Part shown: piece by piece, positions 1-7,265 of the stretch | How positions within the stretch are numbered: position 1 is the first letter of the stretch | Layout of the letters: every line of letters begins with the position of its first letter | Notes under the pieces: generated by a model | The model's database searches: none | The model's input: the letters and a program-made list of their open reading frames with translations, nothing else | Told to the model about the DNA's origin: nothing | Program-made: the position numbers and the translations under genes | DNA from: Chloroflexota bacterium | Lineage (GTDB): Bacteria > Chloroflexota > Anaerolineae > Aggregatilineales > UBA2796 | Direction: 5' to 3' | Length of the DNA: 24,296 nucleotides | Assembly: GCA_003695215.1 (NCBI GenBank) | Contig: RFIM01000190.1 | Location: 1 to 24,296 of the forward strand

Positions 1-1983
1 GATGCTTACCGCCTGCTGGGCGAGTACGAGCGCGCCGCGGATACCTACCGCTACTTATGGGAACAGCGCGATGCACCGCTCTACGCAGCTGATAGCAATT
101 TGTGCGGCTGGGCAGGCTTGACGCTTGGCTATGCTGAGCAAGCCTTGCCTTACCTTGAGCGCGCCCTGACGCAAGACTCAGAAGCGCCGACGCACGTCTA
201 TGCCAACCTTGGCTTCGCCTATCTCGCGCTCGGCGCTTATGAGCAAGCCTACGCCGCTTTTGAGCAGTCAGTTGAACAGCTGAGCAATCGCCAGCAGCAT
301 TGGCAGCTCACGCGCCTTGACTTGCCGACCATCCGCTATCTGAGCGCGCAATGGCAGGGCGTGGAAGCTGAGTCGTTAGAAGACCTTTTGAGCGCCTTTG
401 AGGCGCGCCTGACCGAGCGCTTGGCTGAGATCGATCAGCCTATGCCATTGACGGCATTCTTGGAGCAGCTCGACTTCGCGCCTGATGATAGCTGGCAATA
501 CATCGGTCAGCAGGCTAGCTTGGGCAGGCTGTATGCCGAGTCAGGTCAGTATGCCAAGGCTGTGGCGTGCTATCAGCGTTTGCTGGCCGCGTCTGAGCGC
601 TTCCCTGAGGCGGGCGTTTGCTTGAGCGACGCGCTGATCGAGCTGATGAAGGAAGCTGACGAGCGCTTCAAAGAAGGCGATCCGAGTGGCGCGCTGGAGC
701 AGTATCGCGCACTGAGCGAGCTGTTGCCTGACGATCCTGCTTTTCAAGGCGAGCTGCGCGCTCGGATCGCCTGTGTGCGCCTTGTGCAAGGCAAGCCACA
801 CGTGGCTGAATTCAATGCAGCCGTCAAGCGCTTCAAAGCGGCGAACCTGCCTGATATTGGCGAGGCGTTGGCGCAGGCTTGCCTTGCGCTTGCCACATCT
901 GTGCCATTCGTGTGGCAACTGGCAGAAGTGCGCCAGAGCCTGCCGCCGCCAGTGGCTGAGTCCTTCTTCGCCACGCTCCTGCGCTATCTCGATCAGACCT
1001 TTGGCCTGGGCGCGCCTAAAGTCGGGCACTTTCCGCTAGTCACGCCGATCCTGATCGAGCTTTCACCGAGCTTATTGCCTTCAGATGGCAGGCCGCCATC
1101 CTATTTGTTAGAGCGCGCCTTGCCCGATCTGCGCGCGCGCCTGGCTCAGGAGCTGAATGTGCGCTTGGCAGGCGTGCGCGTACGCCCTAACGAGACTCTG
1201 CCGCTGGATGCCTATTTGATCTACTTCGATGAAGTGCCGCTAGCGTTAGATTTCCTGCCTGCAGGCACGTGCTTCTGTGCGGAAGCGCCCGAGACCCTGC
1301 GCCTTGCTGGCATTGGCGTGCAGCGCGAGGCGCTTGAGCCGCTCAGCCGTGAGCGCGGCGCCTGGATCAATCAGAGCGACGCCTCTCGCGCGCGCATGCT
1401 GCGCTTGCGCCTGTATGAGGAGCCATTTGACTACCTGATTCTGCATCTTGAGGCGCTTTTGCGCCAAGAGCTGGCACGCTGCCTCGACTGGCAAGCCCTG
1501 ACCGATCTGCTGGGCGAGTGGCGCCCTGATGTGACCTTTTCCGATGCTGAGCGCGTCATATTGTTACAGCTCGGGCGCGCCTTGCTGCGCGAAGGCTTGC
1601 CATTGCGCCCTAGCCTGCTGGAGGCGCTCAGGGCGCCGAACTTCGATGCGGCCTTGCGCGCCGCGCGGCAGGCAGTGAGCGATGCTCTGCCGCGCCACTT
1701 ACCGCGCATCCTCTTGCCGCCCGAGATCGAGGCGCGGCTGCTAGAACACTTTGTGGATGACGCACCTAGCTATTTGGCTATGCCGCCGCACGTCGCCCAG
1801 GCTATGCTGGCTGCGCTGCGTCAGCTCTTGCCGACTGAGCCGCCGCGCTGCGCCTTGATCGTCGCTGATCCGCGCCTGCGCGCTGCCTTGCATGCCCTGA
1901 CGCGCCACGAATTCCCGCATCTAGCTGTGCTGGCACAGGAAGAACTGGATGATAGCCCTCAAGCTGACGCTTTTGCTGGATGA
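1..1983 (+). CDS. TPR protein with FlhA/FHIPEP C-terminal-like domain (5' partial)
   Basis: The frame is open from base 1, so the start lies outside the window; 660 codons are visible. Codons 1-100 and about 175-250 contain TPR-like helix pairs (for example LGFAYLALGAYEQAYAAFEQ, LGRLYAESGQYAKAVACYQR). From about codon 340 to 645 the sequence follows the order of motifs in the cytosolic domain of the type III export gate FlhA/SctV: an ELSPSLLP segment, LRARLAQELNV, then VRVRPNETLPLDAYLIYF (FlhA: RIRDN..LPPNAYRI), LILHLEALLRQ (FlhA: THLSEVI), and LGRALLREGLPLRPSLLEAL (FlhA: LLREGVPIRDL..ILE.L). The N-terminal membrane domain of FlhA is absent in the visible part, where TPRs stand instead. The 3' end overlaps the next gene by 35 bases, implying coupled expression. 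Role unknown. By inference it could be a soluble scaffold or chaperone-docking protein, since FlhA-C binds export chaperones. Family call moderate, function not assigned. Confidence 0.75.
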   Translation, partial: DAYRLLGEYERAADTYRYLWEQRDAPLYAADSNLCGWAGLTLGYAEQALPYLERALTQDSEAPTHVYANLGFAYLALGAYEQAYAAFEQSVEQLSNRQQHWQLTRLDLPTIRYLSAQWQGVEAESLEDLLSAFEARLTERLAEIDQPMPLTAFLEQLDFAPDDSWQYIGQQASLGRLYAESGQYAKAVACYQRLLAASERFPEAGVCLSDALIELMKEADERFKEGDPSGALEQYRALSELLPDDPAFQGELRARIACVRLVQGKPHVAEFNAAVKRFKAANLPDIGEALAQACLALATSVPFVWQLAEVRQSLPPPVAESFFATLLRYLDQTFGLGAPKVGHFPLVTPILIELSPSLLPSDGRPPSYLLERALPDLRARLAQELNVRLAGVRVRPNETLPLDAYLIYFDEVPLALDFLPAGTCFCAEAPETLRLAGIGVQREALEPLSRERGAWINQSDASRARMLRLRLYEEPFDYLILHLEALLRQELARCLDWQALTDLLGEWRPDVTFSDAERVILLQLGRALLREGLPLRPSLLEALRAPNFDAALRAARQAVSDALPRHLPRILLPPEIEARLLEHFVDDAPSYLAMPPHVAQAMLAALRQLLPTEPPRCALIVADPRLRAALHALTRHEFPHLAVLAQEELDDSPQADAFAG

Positions 1984-3541
1984 GGCACTTGGCGAAGCGA
2001 TAGACGTGCCGAGCGCCCTTGAAGCGGCTCAGCGCGCTGCTCAGAGCGTTTGTGAGCAGCTCGGCCTGCCTGCGCTGCCGACGCTCAGCTTGGAGCGCGC
2101 CAAGCTGCCCTACCGTTTGGCTGCGCTGCGCCTAGAAGAGACGCTATGCCGTCACGCTGATAGCCTTGAGAGCCAGCTCTTCTCAGCACAGCGTCACGCG
2201 CTCTATGCGCCACACCACAAGGCTGAGATCGCTGCGTGGCTGCGCGAGCAACCTGAGCGCCTGGCGCCTTTCCTGGGCGCTTTTGTTGAAGCGGTCTTGA
2301 GCCAGAATGCTGCGCTGCTGCTGACTGAACCGATCGCCGCTGCTTACCGCGACCAACTGCCTGAAGCGCTGATGGACTATCCGATCGAGCGCCTGCGCCA
2401 GATTTTGGTGCCGCTGTTGGCATTGCGCGTCTCGTTGCGCGCCCATGAGCTGATTGCAGCAGCGCTGCAAGAAGATTCAGACGAGCTGAGCGAGGCGCTT
2501 TTCGCTGCGTTGCGGCCGAAGCGCTTGCCAATCCGTTGCTCAGAGGCGACGTTGCGCGCCTTGACTGAGAACGCGACCGAAGAAGAGCAAGCGCTCTTCA
2601 GCCTGATGCACAATGGCCTGTTCGAAGAGCTTGGCGTGCAGTTGCCTTCGCTGGCTTTCGTAGTCGATGATAGCTTGGCGTTCAACCAATTCAGGCTGCA
2701 CTTGAACGACCTGCCATCACTTGTTTGGCAAGGCTTGAACGCCGATCAAGTGTTGGTGAACGGCACGGTCGAGCAGCTGAGCGCATGCGGCGTGCCTGCG
2801 CAACCTGCCTACACAGCAGTGAATGGACGGCTGGTCGCCTTAGCGCATCGCGCCGATGCCGAGGCGATTCGCGCCGAGGGATTTTACGTCTGGACGCCAT
2901 TCGGACATTTGGTTTTGCAAGTGAGCGCGCTATTGCGGCAACACAGCGCGCTCTTCATGTGCCAGCGCCTGGCACAACGCGCCCTTGAGCAGATCGAGAT
3001 CGCTTTCCCTGCGCTGGCAGAAGCAGTGCGGACGCGCCTGAGCACAGCGATGTTAGCGCGCCTGCTGCGCGCGCTGATCGCTGAGCAGGTCGGTCTGCGC
3101 AATATGCGAGCGATCTGCGAGGCGCTCGTGACGTACGACTACATCGTAGTGCCACCTGATCAGATCGCTTTCGACGATCGGCTGCAGGTTAGCGTGCCCT
3201 TGCCGCTTGAGGCAGGCTTGTTGGCGTTCGTGCGGAAGCGCCTGAGCCTTCAGCTGACGCAGCAAGCGGCACGTGAGCGCACTCCAATCCCTGTCTATCT
3301 GTTGACGCCTGAGCTTGAGCAGGCGATCGCAGAGGCACCTGAGCAGGCCTGCCAGCGTTTGCTGACGGCGCTGCGCGAGCAACTGGCACAGCGGCCTGAG
3401 CTGACGCCCATTGTGCTATGCGCGAGCGATAAGCGCGCGGCCTTGCGTGCCCTGATCGGCCTTGAGCTGCCGCAAGTGCGCGTCCTCGCTTATCAGGAAC
3501 TCGTCCCAGAAGTGGCGCTGCAGCCAATAGCGCGCCTGTGA
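1949..3541 (+). CDS. FlhA/FHIPEP C-terminal-like protein with an apparent internal duplication
   Basis: 530 residues, ATG start inside the end of the preceding gene (35-base overlap). Residues about 219-530 match the FlhA cytosolic domain in motif order: FEELGVQLPSLAFVVDDSL and FRLHLN (D1 region), GFYVWTPFGHLVLQVSALLR at 311-330 (FlhA: G..V.....V..THL..VLR), LARLLRALIAEQVGLRNMRA at 369-388 (FlhA: LLREGVSIRDLR), a short YDYI motif, PELEQAI near 454-460, and a final block PIVLCASDKRAALRALI then VRVLAYQEL, typical of the FlhA C-terminus. Residues about 35-172 look like a decayed second copy: EQLGLPALP, then FLGAFVEAVLSQNAALLL, then LRQILVPLLALRVSLRAHEL. There are no membrane segments and no signal peptide, so it is probably cytosolic. 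The overlap with the TPR/FlhA-like gene suggests the two products act together. No flagellar or injectisome gene is visible nearby. Exact function unknown. Confidence 0.75.
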   Translation: MIALKLTLLLDEALGEAIDVPSALEAAQRAAQSVCEQLGLPALPTLSLERAKLPYRLAALRLEETLCRHADSLESQLFSAQRHALYAPHHKAEIAAWLREQPERLAPFLGAFVEAVLSQNAALLLTEPIAAAYRDQLPEALMDYPIERLRQILVPLLALRVSLRAHELIAAALQEDSDELSEALFAALRPKRLPIRCSEATLRALTENATEEEQALFSLMHNGLFEELGVQLPSLAFVVDDSLAFNQFRLHLNDLPSLVWQGLNADQVLVNGTVEQLSACGVPAQPAYTAVNGRLVALAHRADAEAIRAEGFYVWTPFGHLVLQVSALLRQHSALFMCQRLAQRALEQIEIAFPALAEAVRTRLSTAMLARLLRALIAEQVGLRNMRAICEALVTYDYIVVPPDQIAFDDRLQVSVPLPLEAGLLAFVRKRLSLQLTQQAARERTPIPVYLLTPELEQAIAEAPEQACQRLLTALREQLAQRPELTPIVLCASDKRAALRALIGLELPQVRVLAYQELVPEVALQPIARL

Positions 3542-3575
3542 TCGAATAACTTGCTTGCCGGGTCGCTTTGGCACA

Positions 3576-3635
3576 CTGAGGCTTCTCTAAAAGCTTTCTC
3601 AGCTAGTGCAAGCGCGGCATGCCTTGAAAAAGGCA
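3576..3635 (+). terminator. Possible hairpins after the FlhA-like gene pair
   Basis: Two small stem-loops lie between the stop at 3541 and the promoter at 3666. The first, 3576-3602, pairs CTGAG with CTCAG and GCTT with AAGC around a CTCTAA loop, with a TTT bulge. The second, 3620-3635, is TGCCTT/AAGGCA closed by a GAAA tetraloop. Neither is followed by a real U-tract, so termination here is only a guess. Nothing else was found in this 164-base gap. Confidence 0.25.
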
Positions 3636-3665
3636 GGACAAAGGCTCGTCAAAGTCTGAGCGTTG

Positions 3666-3674
3666 TGCTAAACT
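3666..3674 (+). promoter_or_regulatory. Extended -10 promoter for the FAD oxidoreductase
   Basis: TGCTAAACT matches an extended -10 (TGnTAnAnT). No convincing -35 box at 16-18 bases upstream. Transcription would start near 3681, giving a leader of about 25 bases to the ATG at 3706. Confidence 0.5.
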
Positions 3675-3705
3675 TCACAAAAATCGGCTTGAGAGCGAGG
3701 ATGCA

Positions 3706-5226
3706 ATGGCGGCGGGCAAGCGTGTTGTGGTGATTGGTGGCGGCGTGGGCGGCTTGACGGCGGGCGCGCTCTTGGCGCGAGAGGGCTTCGAGGTGACCGT
3801 GCTGGAGGCGCATGTGTATCCAGGTGGCTGCGCAGGCACGTTCTACCACAAGGGCTATCACTTTGACGCGGGCGCTACGGTCGCAGGCGGCTTCCAGAAG
3901 GGCGGGCCGCATCAGATTGCAGGCGCGCTGCTGGGCATCACTTGGCAGGTCGAGCGCATTGAGCCCGCTTGGGTGATTCACCTGCCTGACTGCGCCATCA
4001 CGCGCTGGGGCGAGGAGATGCGCTGGCGCGAAGAGCGCGCCGCCAAGTTGCCCGCGCTGCGCCACTTCTGGCGCATCCAAGAGCAAGCGGCTGAGGCAGC
4101 TTGGCAATTCGCAGCGCGCCTGCCCGAGTATCCGCCTGCCTCGCTCGCTGATCTGCTGCGCCTTGCCACCAAAATTCGCCCGAACTTGATCCCGATCAGC
4201 CCACTGGCGCTGATGAGCATGGGTCAGCTGCTGAACCTGCTCAACGTGCGCGATCCGAACGCACGCGCCTTCATAGATGCACAGCTGTTGATCAGCGCCC
4301 AGACTACCAGCCGCAAGGCCAATGCACTCTATGGCGCCATTGCCGTAGATTTGCCGCGCGTCGGCGTCTACCATCCGCGTGGCGGCATCGGCAACATCGC
4401 GCGGCAGCTGGCAGAGGCGCTCGCGGCGCATGGCGGACGCATCATCTATCGCCATGCCGTCACTCAGATCGAGCGGCGTGCCGATAAGACTTTCCGCCTT
4501 CACACTAACAAGGGCAATACCTTTGAGGCGGATATCGTGCTGGCAAACCTGACGCCATGGGCGCTCGCCGATCTGCTCGGCGAAGCTGCGCCGCCTGCCT
4601 TACAACGCGAAGTTAAGACGCGCCCAAGCACATGGGGCGCCTTCACGCTCTATCTGGGCTTGCCAAGCGCAGCCGTGCCAAGCCACGCCGAACACTTCCA
4701 AATTGTGCAGGATTTGAGCCAACCGCTCGGCGAAGGCAACTCGGTCTTCATCTCGATCAGCAGCCCGCACGACCTGAGCCGCGCACCTAGCGGCATGCGC
4801 GCTGTGACGCTCTCAACGCACACGGCTATTGCGCCGTGGTGGCATCTGCGCCAAAACGATCCTGAAGGCTATCAAGAGCGCATTGCACAGTACCGCGATA
4901 GGCTCCTGGACGCGGCTGAGCGCGTCATCCCGAACGTGCGCAGCGCTGCCCAGCTGATTTTGCCAGGCACGCCCGCGGCCTTCCAGCGCTTCACGCGCCG
5001 CCCGCTGGGCATGGTCGGCGGCTTCCCTTTCGCTAGCCTGCTGAATGTGCGCGGGCCGCACACAGGCATCGAGAATCTGTGGCTGGTCGGCGATAGCATC
5101 TTCCCTGGCCAAAGCACGGCCGGAGTGACTGCAGGTGCGTTGCGCGTGGCTGCTGAAGTGGTGCGCAACGCGGCGCGACGCCGCCTAGTTCAAGTGGCGC
5201 AAATCTCAGCGCCTTCAGCAAGCTGA
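3706..5226 (+). CDS. FAD-dependent CrtI/carotenoid isomerase-like oxidoreductase
   Basis: 506 residues, a normal length for phytoene desaturase/CrtISO/CrtD relatives. Residues 7-20 hold the FAD-binding Rossmann motif (VVVIGGGVGGLTAG), followed by a glutamate in VTVLEA and by YPGGCAGTF, then YHFDAGATV, as in carotenoid desaturases and isomerases. The C-terminal block LWLVGDSIFPGQSTAGV closes the FAD site in this family. Such enzymes desaturate or isomerise polyene chains (phytoene, poly-cis-lycopene); retinol saturases and other FAD enzymes share the fold, so the substrate is not settled. ATG at 3706 has GAGCGAGG just upstream; another ATG at 3701 is out of frame. An extended -10 lies at 3666-3674. 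No phytoene synthase or cyclase gene is in the window, so a pigment role rests on homology alone. Confidence 0.85.
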   Translation: MAAGKRVVVIGGGVGGLTAGALLAREGFEVTVLEAHVYPGGCAGTFYHKGYHFDAGATVAGGFQKGGPHQIAGALLGITWQVERIEPAWVIHLPDCAITRWGEEMRWREERAAKLPALRHFWRIQEQAAEAAWQFAARLPEYPPASLADLLRLATKIRPNLIPISPLALMSMGQLLNLLNVRDPNARAFIDAQLLISAQTTSRKANALYGAIAVDLPRVGVYHPRGGIGNIARQLAEALAAHGGRIIYRHAVTQIERRADKTFRLHTNKGNTFEADIVLANLTPWALADLLGEAAPPALQREVKTRPSTWGAFTLYLGLPSAAVPSHAEHFQIVQDLSQPLGEGNSVFISISSPHDLSRAPSGMRAVTLSTHTAIAPWWHLRQNDPEGYQERIAQYRDRLLDAAERVIPNVRSAAQLILPGTPAAFQRFTRRPLGMVGGFPFASLLNVRGPHTGIENLWLVGDSIFPGQSTAGVTAGALRVAAEVVRNAARRRLVQVAQISAPSAS

Positions 5227-5254
5227 ACTGCTAGAGCATTTTAGCCGAGTAGGC

Positions 5255-5260
5255 TACAAT
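5255..5260 (+). promoter_or_regulatory. -10-like box before the carboxylate-amine ligase
   Basis: TACAAT in the context AGGCTACAAT resembles the -10 boxes of neighbouring genes, although the TG extension is replaced by GG. Transcription near 5267 would place the in-frame ATG at 5268 at the very 5' end of the RNA and favours the later ATG at 5298. Confidence 0.4.
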
Positions 5261-5283
5261 TAGCGCGATGCTTTCCTCAGTTC

Positions 5284-5288
5284 AGGAG
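5284..5288 (+). promoter_or_regulatory. Ribosome binding site deciding the ligase start
   Basis: AGGAG sits 9 bases before ATG 5298, while ATG 5268 has no Shine-Dalgarno. The protein from 5298 begins MFRPPLTLGVEEEF, close to the usual family N-terminus. Confidence 0.65.
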
Positions 5289-5297
5289 CAACGCGCT

Positions 5298-6449
5298 ATG
5301 TTTCGTCCGCCGCTCACGCTCGGCGTTGAAGAAGAATTCATGATCGTGGATAGCCACACTCGCGCGCTCTCGCCGTCTGTGCGCGATATCCTCGCGCGCA
5401 GCCGCCAAACGCTCGGCGATCAGGTCAAGGCGGAATTCATGCAGTCTCAAATTGAGATCGCCACAGGCATTTGCCAGGCCGTCAGCGAGGTGCGCGAGCA
5501 GTTGATCCAGCTGCGGCGCGGCGTGAACGCTGCCGCAGAAGCCTTCGGCAAGCGCATTGTAGCCGCTGCCACGCATCCCTTCTCTCAGGTGCACGAGCAG
5601 CCTATCAGCGAAGGCGAGCGCTACAGCGAATTAGCGACCGATATGCAGTATGTGGCGCGGCGCTTGGTCATTTTCGGGATGCACATCCATATCGGCTTTG
5701 GCGAAGGCGAGGCAGCGCGCGCGCTGCTGATCGACGTGATGAATCAGCTGCGCTACTTCTTGCCACAGCTGCTGGCTATCTCTACCAGCTCGCCTTTTTG
5801 GCATGGGCGCAACACAGGCTTGAAGAGCTACCGCTGTGTCGTTTTCGAGAACTTGCCGCGCACAGGCATTCCGCCCGTCTTCAGCAGCTATGAGGAATAC
5901 GACCGCATGGTCGACCTCTTTGCCAGCGCAGGCTCGCTCAGCAAGGGCGGCGGCAAAGACCCATCGCGCATCTGGTGGGACGTGCGCCCGAATCCGCGCA
6001 TTGGCACGCTCGAGGTGCGCGTGCCTGATGTCTGCAGCACAGTCGATGAGGCTGTTTGCTTGACGGCCGTGGTGCAAGCGTTGGTGGTCAAATTGCTCAA
6101 GCTGCGGGCGCGCAATCAATCTTGGCGCTTGTATCGGACTGAGCTGCTGCGCGAAAACAAGTGGCGTGCGCAGCGCTACGGCATCGAAGGCGAGCTGATC
6201 GACTTCGGGCGTGGCAAAGCAGTGCCTGTGGCACAAATTTGGGAAGAGACGCTCGAGTTCCTTGACGATGTGCTGGACGAACTGGGCACGCGCCGTGAGG
6301 TCGAATACGTGCGGCATATCTTGCAGCACGGCACTAGCGCTGATCGGCAGTTGGCGACCTATTACCAAGCGCTGGATGACGGCTGTAGCAGCGAAGAGGC
6401 TTTCCGCTTGGTCATGGATCGCCTGATGGAAGAGACTGTGGGCAATTGA
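5298..6449 (+). CDS. YbdK/GCS2-family carboxylate-amine ligase
   Basis: 383 residues from ATG 5298 (a longer reading from 5268 is possible but lacks a Shine-Dalgarno). This is the glutamate-cysteine ligase type 2 fold. LGVEEEF at residues 8-14 carries the metal-binding glutamates, EFMQSQIEIATGIC is the second acidic strand, HIHIGF supplies further site residues, and WWDVRPNPRIGTLEVRVPD is the C-terminal signature. These enzymes form an ATP-dependent peptide bond between a gamma-carboxylate such as glutamate and an amine such as cysteine. The YbdK branch has weak or unproven gamma-glutamylcysteine activity, so gshA should not be assumed. The gene ends 24 bases before the isomerase gene, which has its own strong ribosome site; the two are probably co-transcribed from the box at 5255. 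No glutathione synthetase homologue is in the window. Confidence 0.88.
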   Translation: MFRPPLTLGVEEEFMIVDSHTRALSPSVRDILARSRQTLGDQVKAEFMQSQIEIATGICQAVSEVREQLIQLRRGVNAAAEAFGKRIVAAATHPFSQVHEQPISEGERYSELATDMQYVARRLVIFGMHIHIGFGEGEAARALLIDVMNQLRYFLPQLLAISTSSPFWHGRNTGLKSYRCVVFENLPRTGIPPVFSSYEEYDRMVDLFASAGSLSKGGGKDPSRIWWDVRPNPRIGTLEVRVPDVCSTVDEAVCLTAVVQALVVKLLKLRARNQSWRLYRTELLRENKWRAQRYGIEGELIDFGRGKAVPVAQIWEETLEFLDDVLDELGTRREVEYVRHILQHGTSADRQLATYYQALDDGCSSEEAFRLVMDRLMEETVGN

Positions 6450-6473
6450 GCCAAGTACGAAGGAGAAAACGTC

Positions 6474-6959
6474 ATGAAGATCGCTATTGGCTGTGACGAG
6501 GCTGGCTTGCCGCTGCTAAATGTGGTGCGCGAGTATTTGCGCGCCAAGCCTGAGATCGAAGTGCAGGATTTCGGCGTCCACACGACCGATCCTGTGGATT
6601 ATCCTGATATCGCCGAGCAAGTGGCAGTCGCCATCTCAAAGGGCGAGGCAGATCGCGGCATTTTGGTATGCGGCACGGGCATTGGTATGTGCATCACTGC
6701 CAACAAAGTGCCAGGCGTGCGCGCTGCGCTGTGCCATGATACCTACTCAGCCGAGCGTGCGCGCAAGAGCAACGACGCGCAAGTCATCACTATGGGCGCA
6801 CGCGTCATCGGCCCGGAACTTGCCAAGAGCATCCTCGATGCCTGGTTGGCTGCTGAATTCGCAGGCGGGCGCTCGGCGCCGAAAGTCGCCAAGATGAACG
6901 CCATAGATGAGCGCTATCGCGCGGCGCGCCAAGGCGAATCCGAGCAGGGCAGCTGCTAG
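6474..6959 (+). CDS. rpiB: RpiB/LacA/LacB-family sugar-phosphate isomerase
   Basis: 161 residues, the family's usual length. AAGGAG lies about 8 bases before ATG 6474. Cys66 in ILVCGTGIGMCITANK is the catalytic cysteine of the family, and DYPDIAEQVA, GARVIGPELAK and the AEFAGGR segment are conserved. The family interconverts ribose 5-phosphate and ribulose 5-phosphate, but some members act on galactose-6-phosphate, allose-6-phosphate or tetrulose phosphates. Two positions depart from the textbook RpiB: DHAG reads DEAG (Glu9), and the stretch usually read as HND reads RKSND (Ser99), so the usual ring-opening histidine is missing. His88 in CHD might compensate. These differences leave the substrate open; the symbol marks the family. 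It lies 24 bases after the GCS2-type ligase and is likely in the same transcript. Confidence 0.85.
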   Translation: MKIAIGCDEAGLPLLNVVREYLRAKPEIEVQDFGVHTTDPVDYPDIAEQVAVAISKGEADRGILVCGTGIGMCITANKVPGVRAALCHDTYSAERARKSNDAQVITMGARVIGPELAKSILDAWLAAEFAGGRSAPKVAKMNAIDERYRAARQGESEQGSC

Positions 6960-6970
6960 ACTCGCCTTGC

Positions 6971-6987
6971 GCAGTGTGCTACACTGC
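6971..6987. promoter_or_regulatory. Extended -10 embedded in a perfect inverted repeat
   Basis: GCAGTGT, spacer GCT, ACACTGC: a perfect 7-base inverted repeat. It overlaps a + strand extended -10, TGCTACACT, at 6977-6985. An operator covering the promoter is plausible. The same palindrome could also form a small hairpin behind the isomerase stop at 6959, but no U-tract follows. Confidence 0.4.
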
Positions 6988-7028
6988 TCCACAACTTTCA
7001 CGCATCAGCGCATCTGGAGCAGTGAACT

Positions 7029-7082
7029 ATGTTGACTGAGCAAGATAAGCAATGCGTGCATGGCAGCTTGGATGGCGCTTGA
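7029..7082 (+). CDS. Possible 17-codon leader ORF
   Basis: ATG 7029 opens MLTEQDKQCVHGSLDGA and ends with TGA at 7080-7082. GGAG at 7016-7019 stands 9 bases upstream and an extended -10 lies at 6977-6985, so a transcript could include it. A strong hairpin follows 18 bases after the stop. No similarity recognised. It may equally be chance; its order (promoter, short ORF, hairpin) is the only reason to list it. Confidence 0.2.
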   Translation: MLTEQDKQCVHGSLDGA

Positions 7083-7100
7083 TCCCTGCGATGAAGCCAA

Positions 7101-7130
7101 TGGCTGCTTGCTGATGGTGCCAAGCAGCCA
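7101..7130 (+). terminator. 10-bp perfect stem-loop in the 306-base gap
   Basis: TGGCTGCTTG and CAAGCAGCCA pair perfectly around a 10-base loop. The stem is GC-rich but is not followed by a T-run, so a U-tract-independent terminator, a processing site or a structured leader are all possible. It is the strongest structure in the gene-free stretch 6960-7265. Besides the promoters, the short ORF and the leader hairpin listed separately, nothing else was seen there. Confidence 0.35.
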
Positions 7131-7193
7131 CACCTGGGAGACGCCACCAAGCTCTAACCTTGTGCCTCAGCTGCCTTTGTTAGCTCTGTGTTT

Positions 7194-7221
7194 GCCCGAT
7201 CCGCGCTCAAAGCGCTATCAT
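7194..7221 (+). promoter_or_regulatory. Putative promoter for the hexad-repeat protein
   Basis: TTGCCC (7194-7199), 16 bases, then TATCAT (7216-7221). Transcription near 7228 leaves a leader of about 38 bases that contains a small hairpin next to the Shine-Dalgarno AAAGGA at 7253-7258. Confidence 0.35.
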
Positions 7222-7265
7222 GATGACGGCTGAGCTTTTGTGCTTGACAAGCAAAGGAACTAGGC

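Noticed and set aside
3551..3733. 60-residue plus-strand frame in the gap before the FAD gene
   Set aside because: It runs across the promoter and into the next gene in another frame, with no ribosome site and no familiar composition.
3649..4503. 284-residue minus-strand reading frame opposite the FAD oxidoreductase
   Set aside because: Antisense to a clearly conserved enzyme; the translation has no recognisable motif and no ribosome site.
5268..5297. Upstream ATG of the carboxylate-amine ligase
   Set aside because: No ribosome site and directly at the expected transcription start; ATG 5298 has AGGAG and the family's usual N-terminus.
5631..6368. 245-residue minus-strand reading frame opposite the carboxylate-amine ligase
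   Set aside because: Shadow of a conserved gene in GC-rich DNA; no promoter or Shine-Dalgarno.
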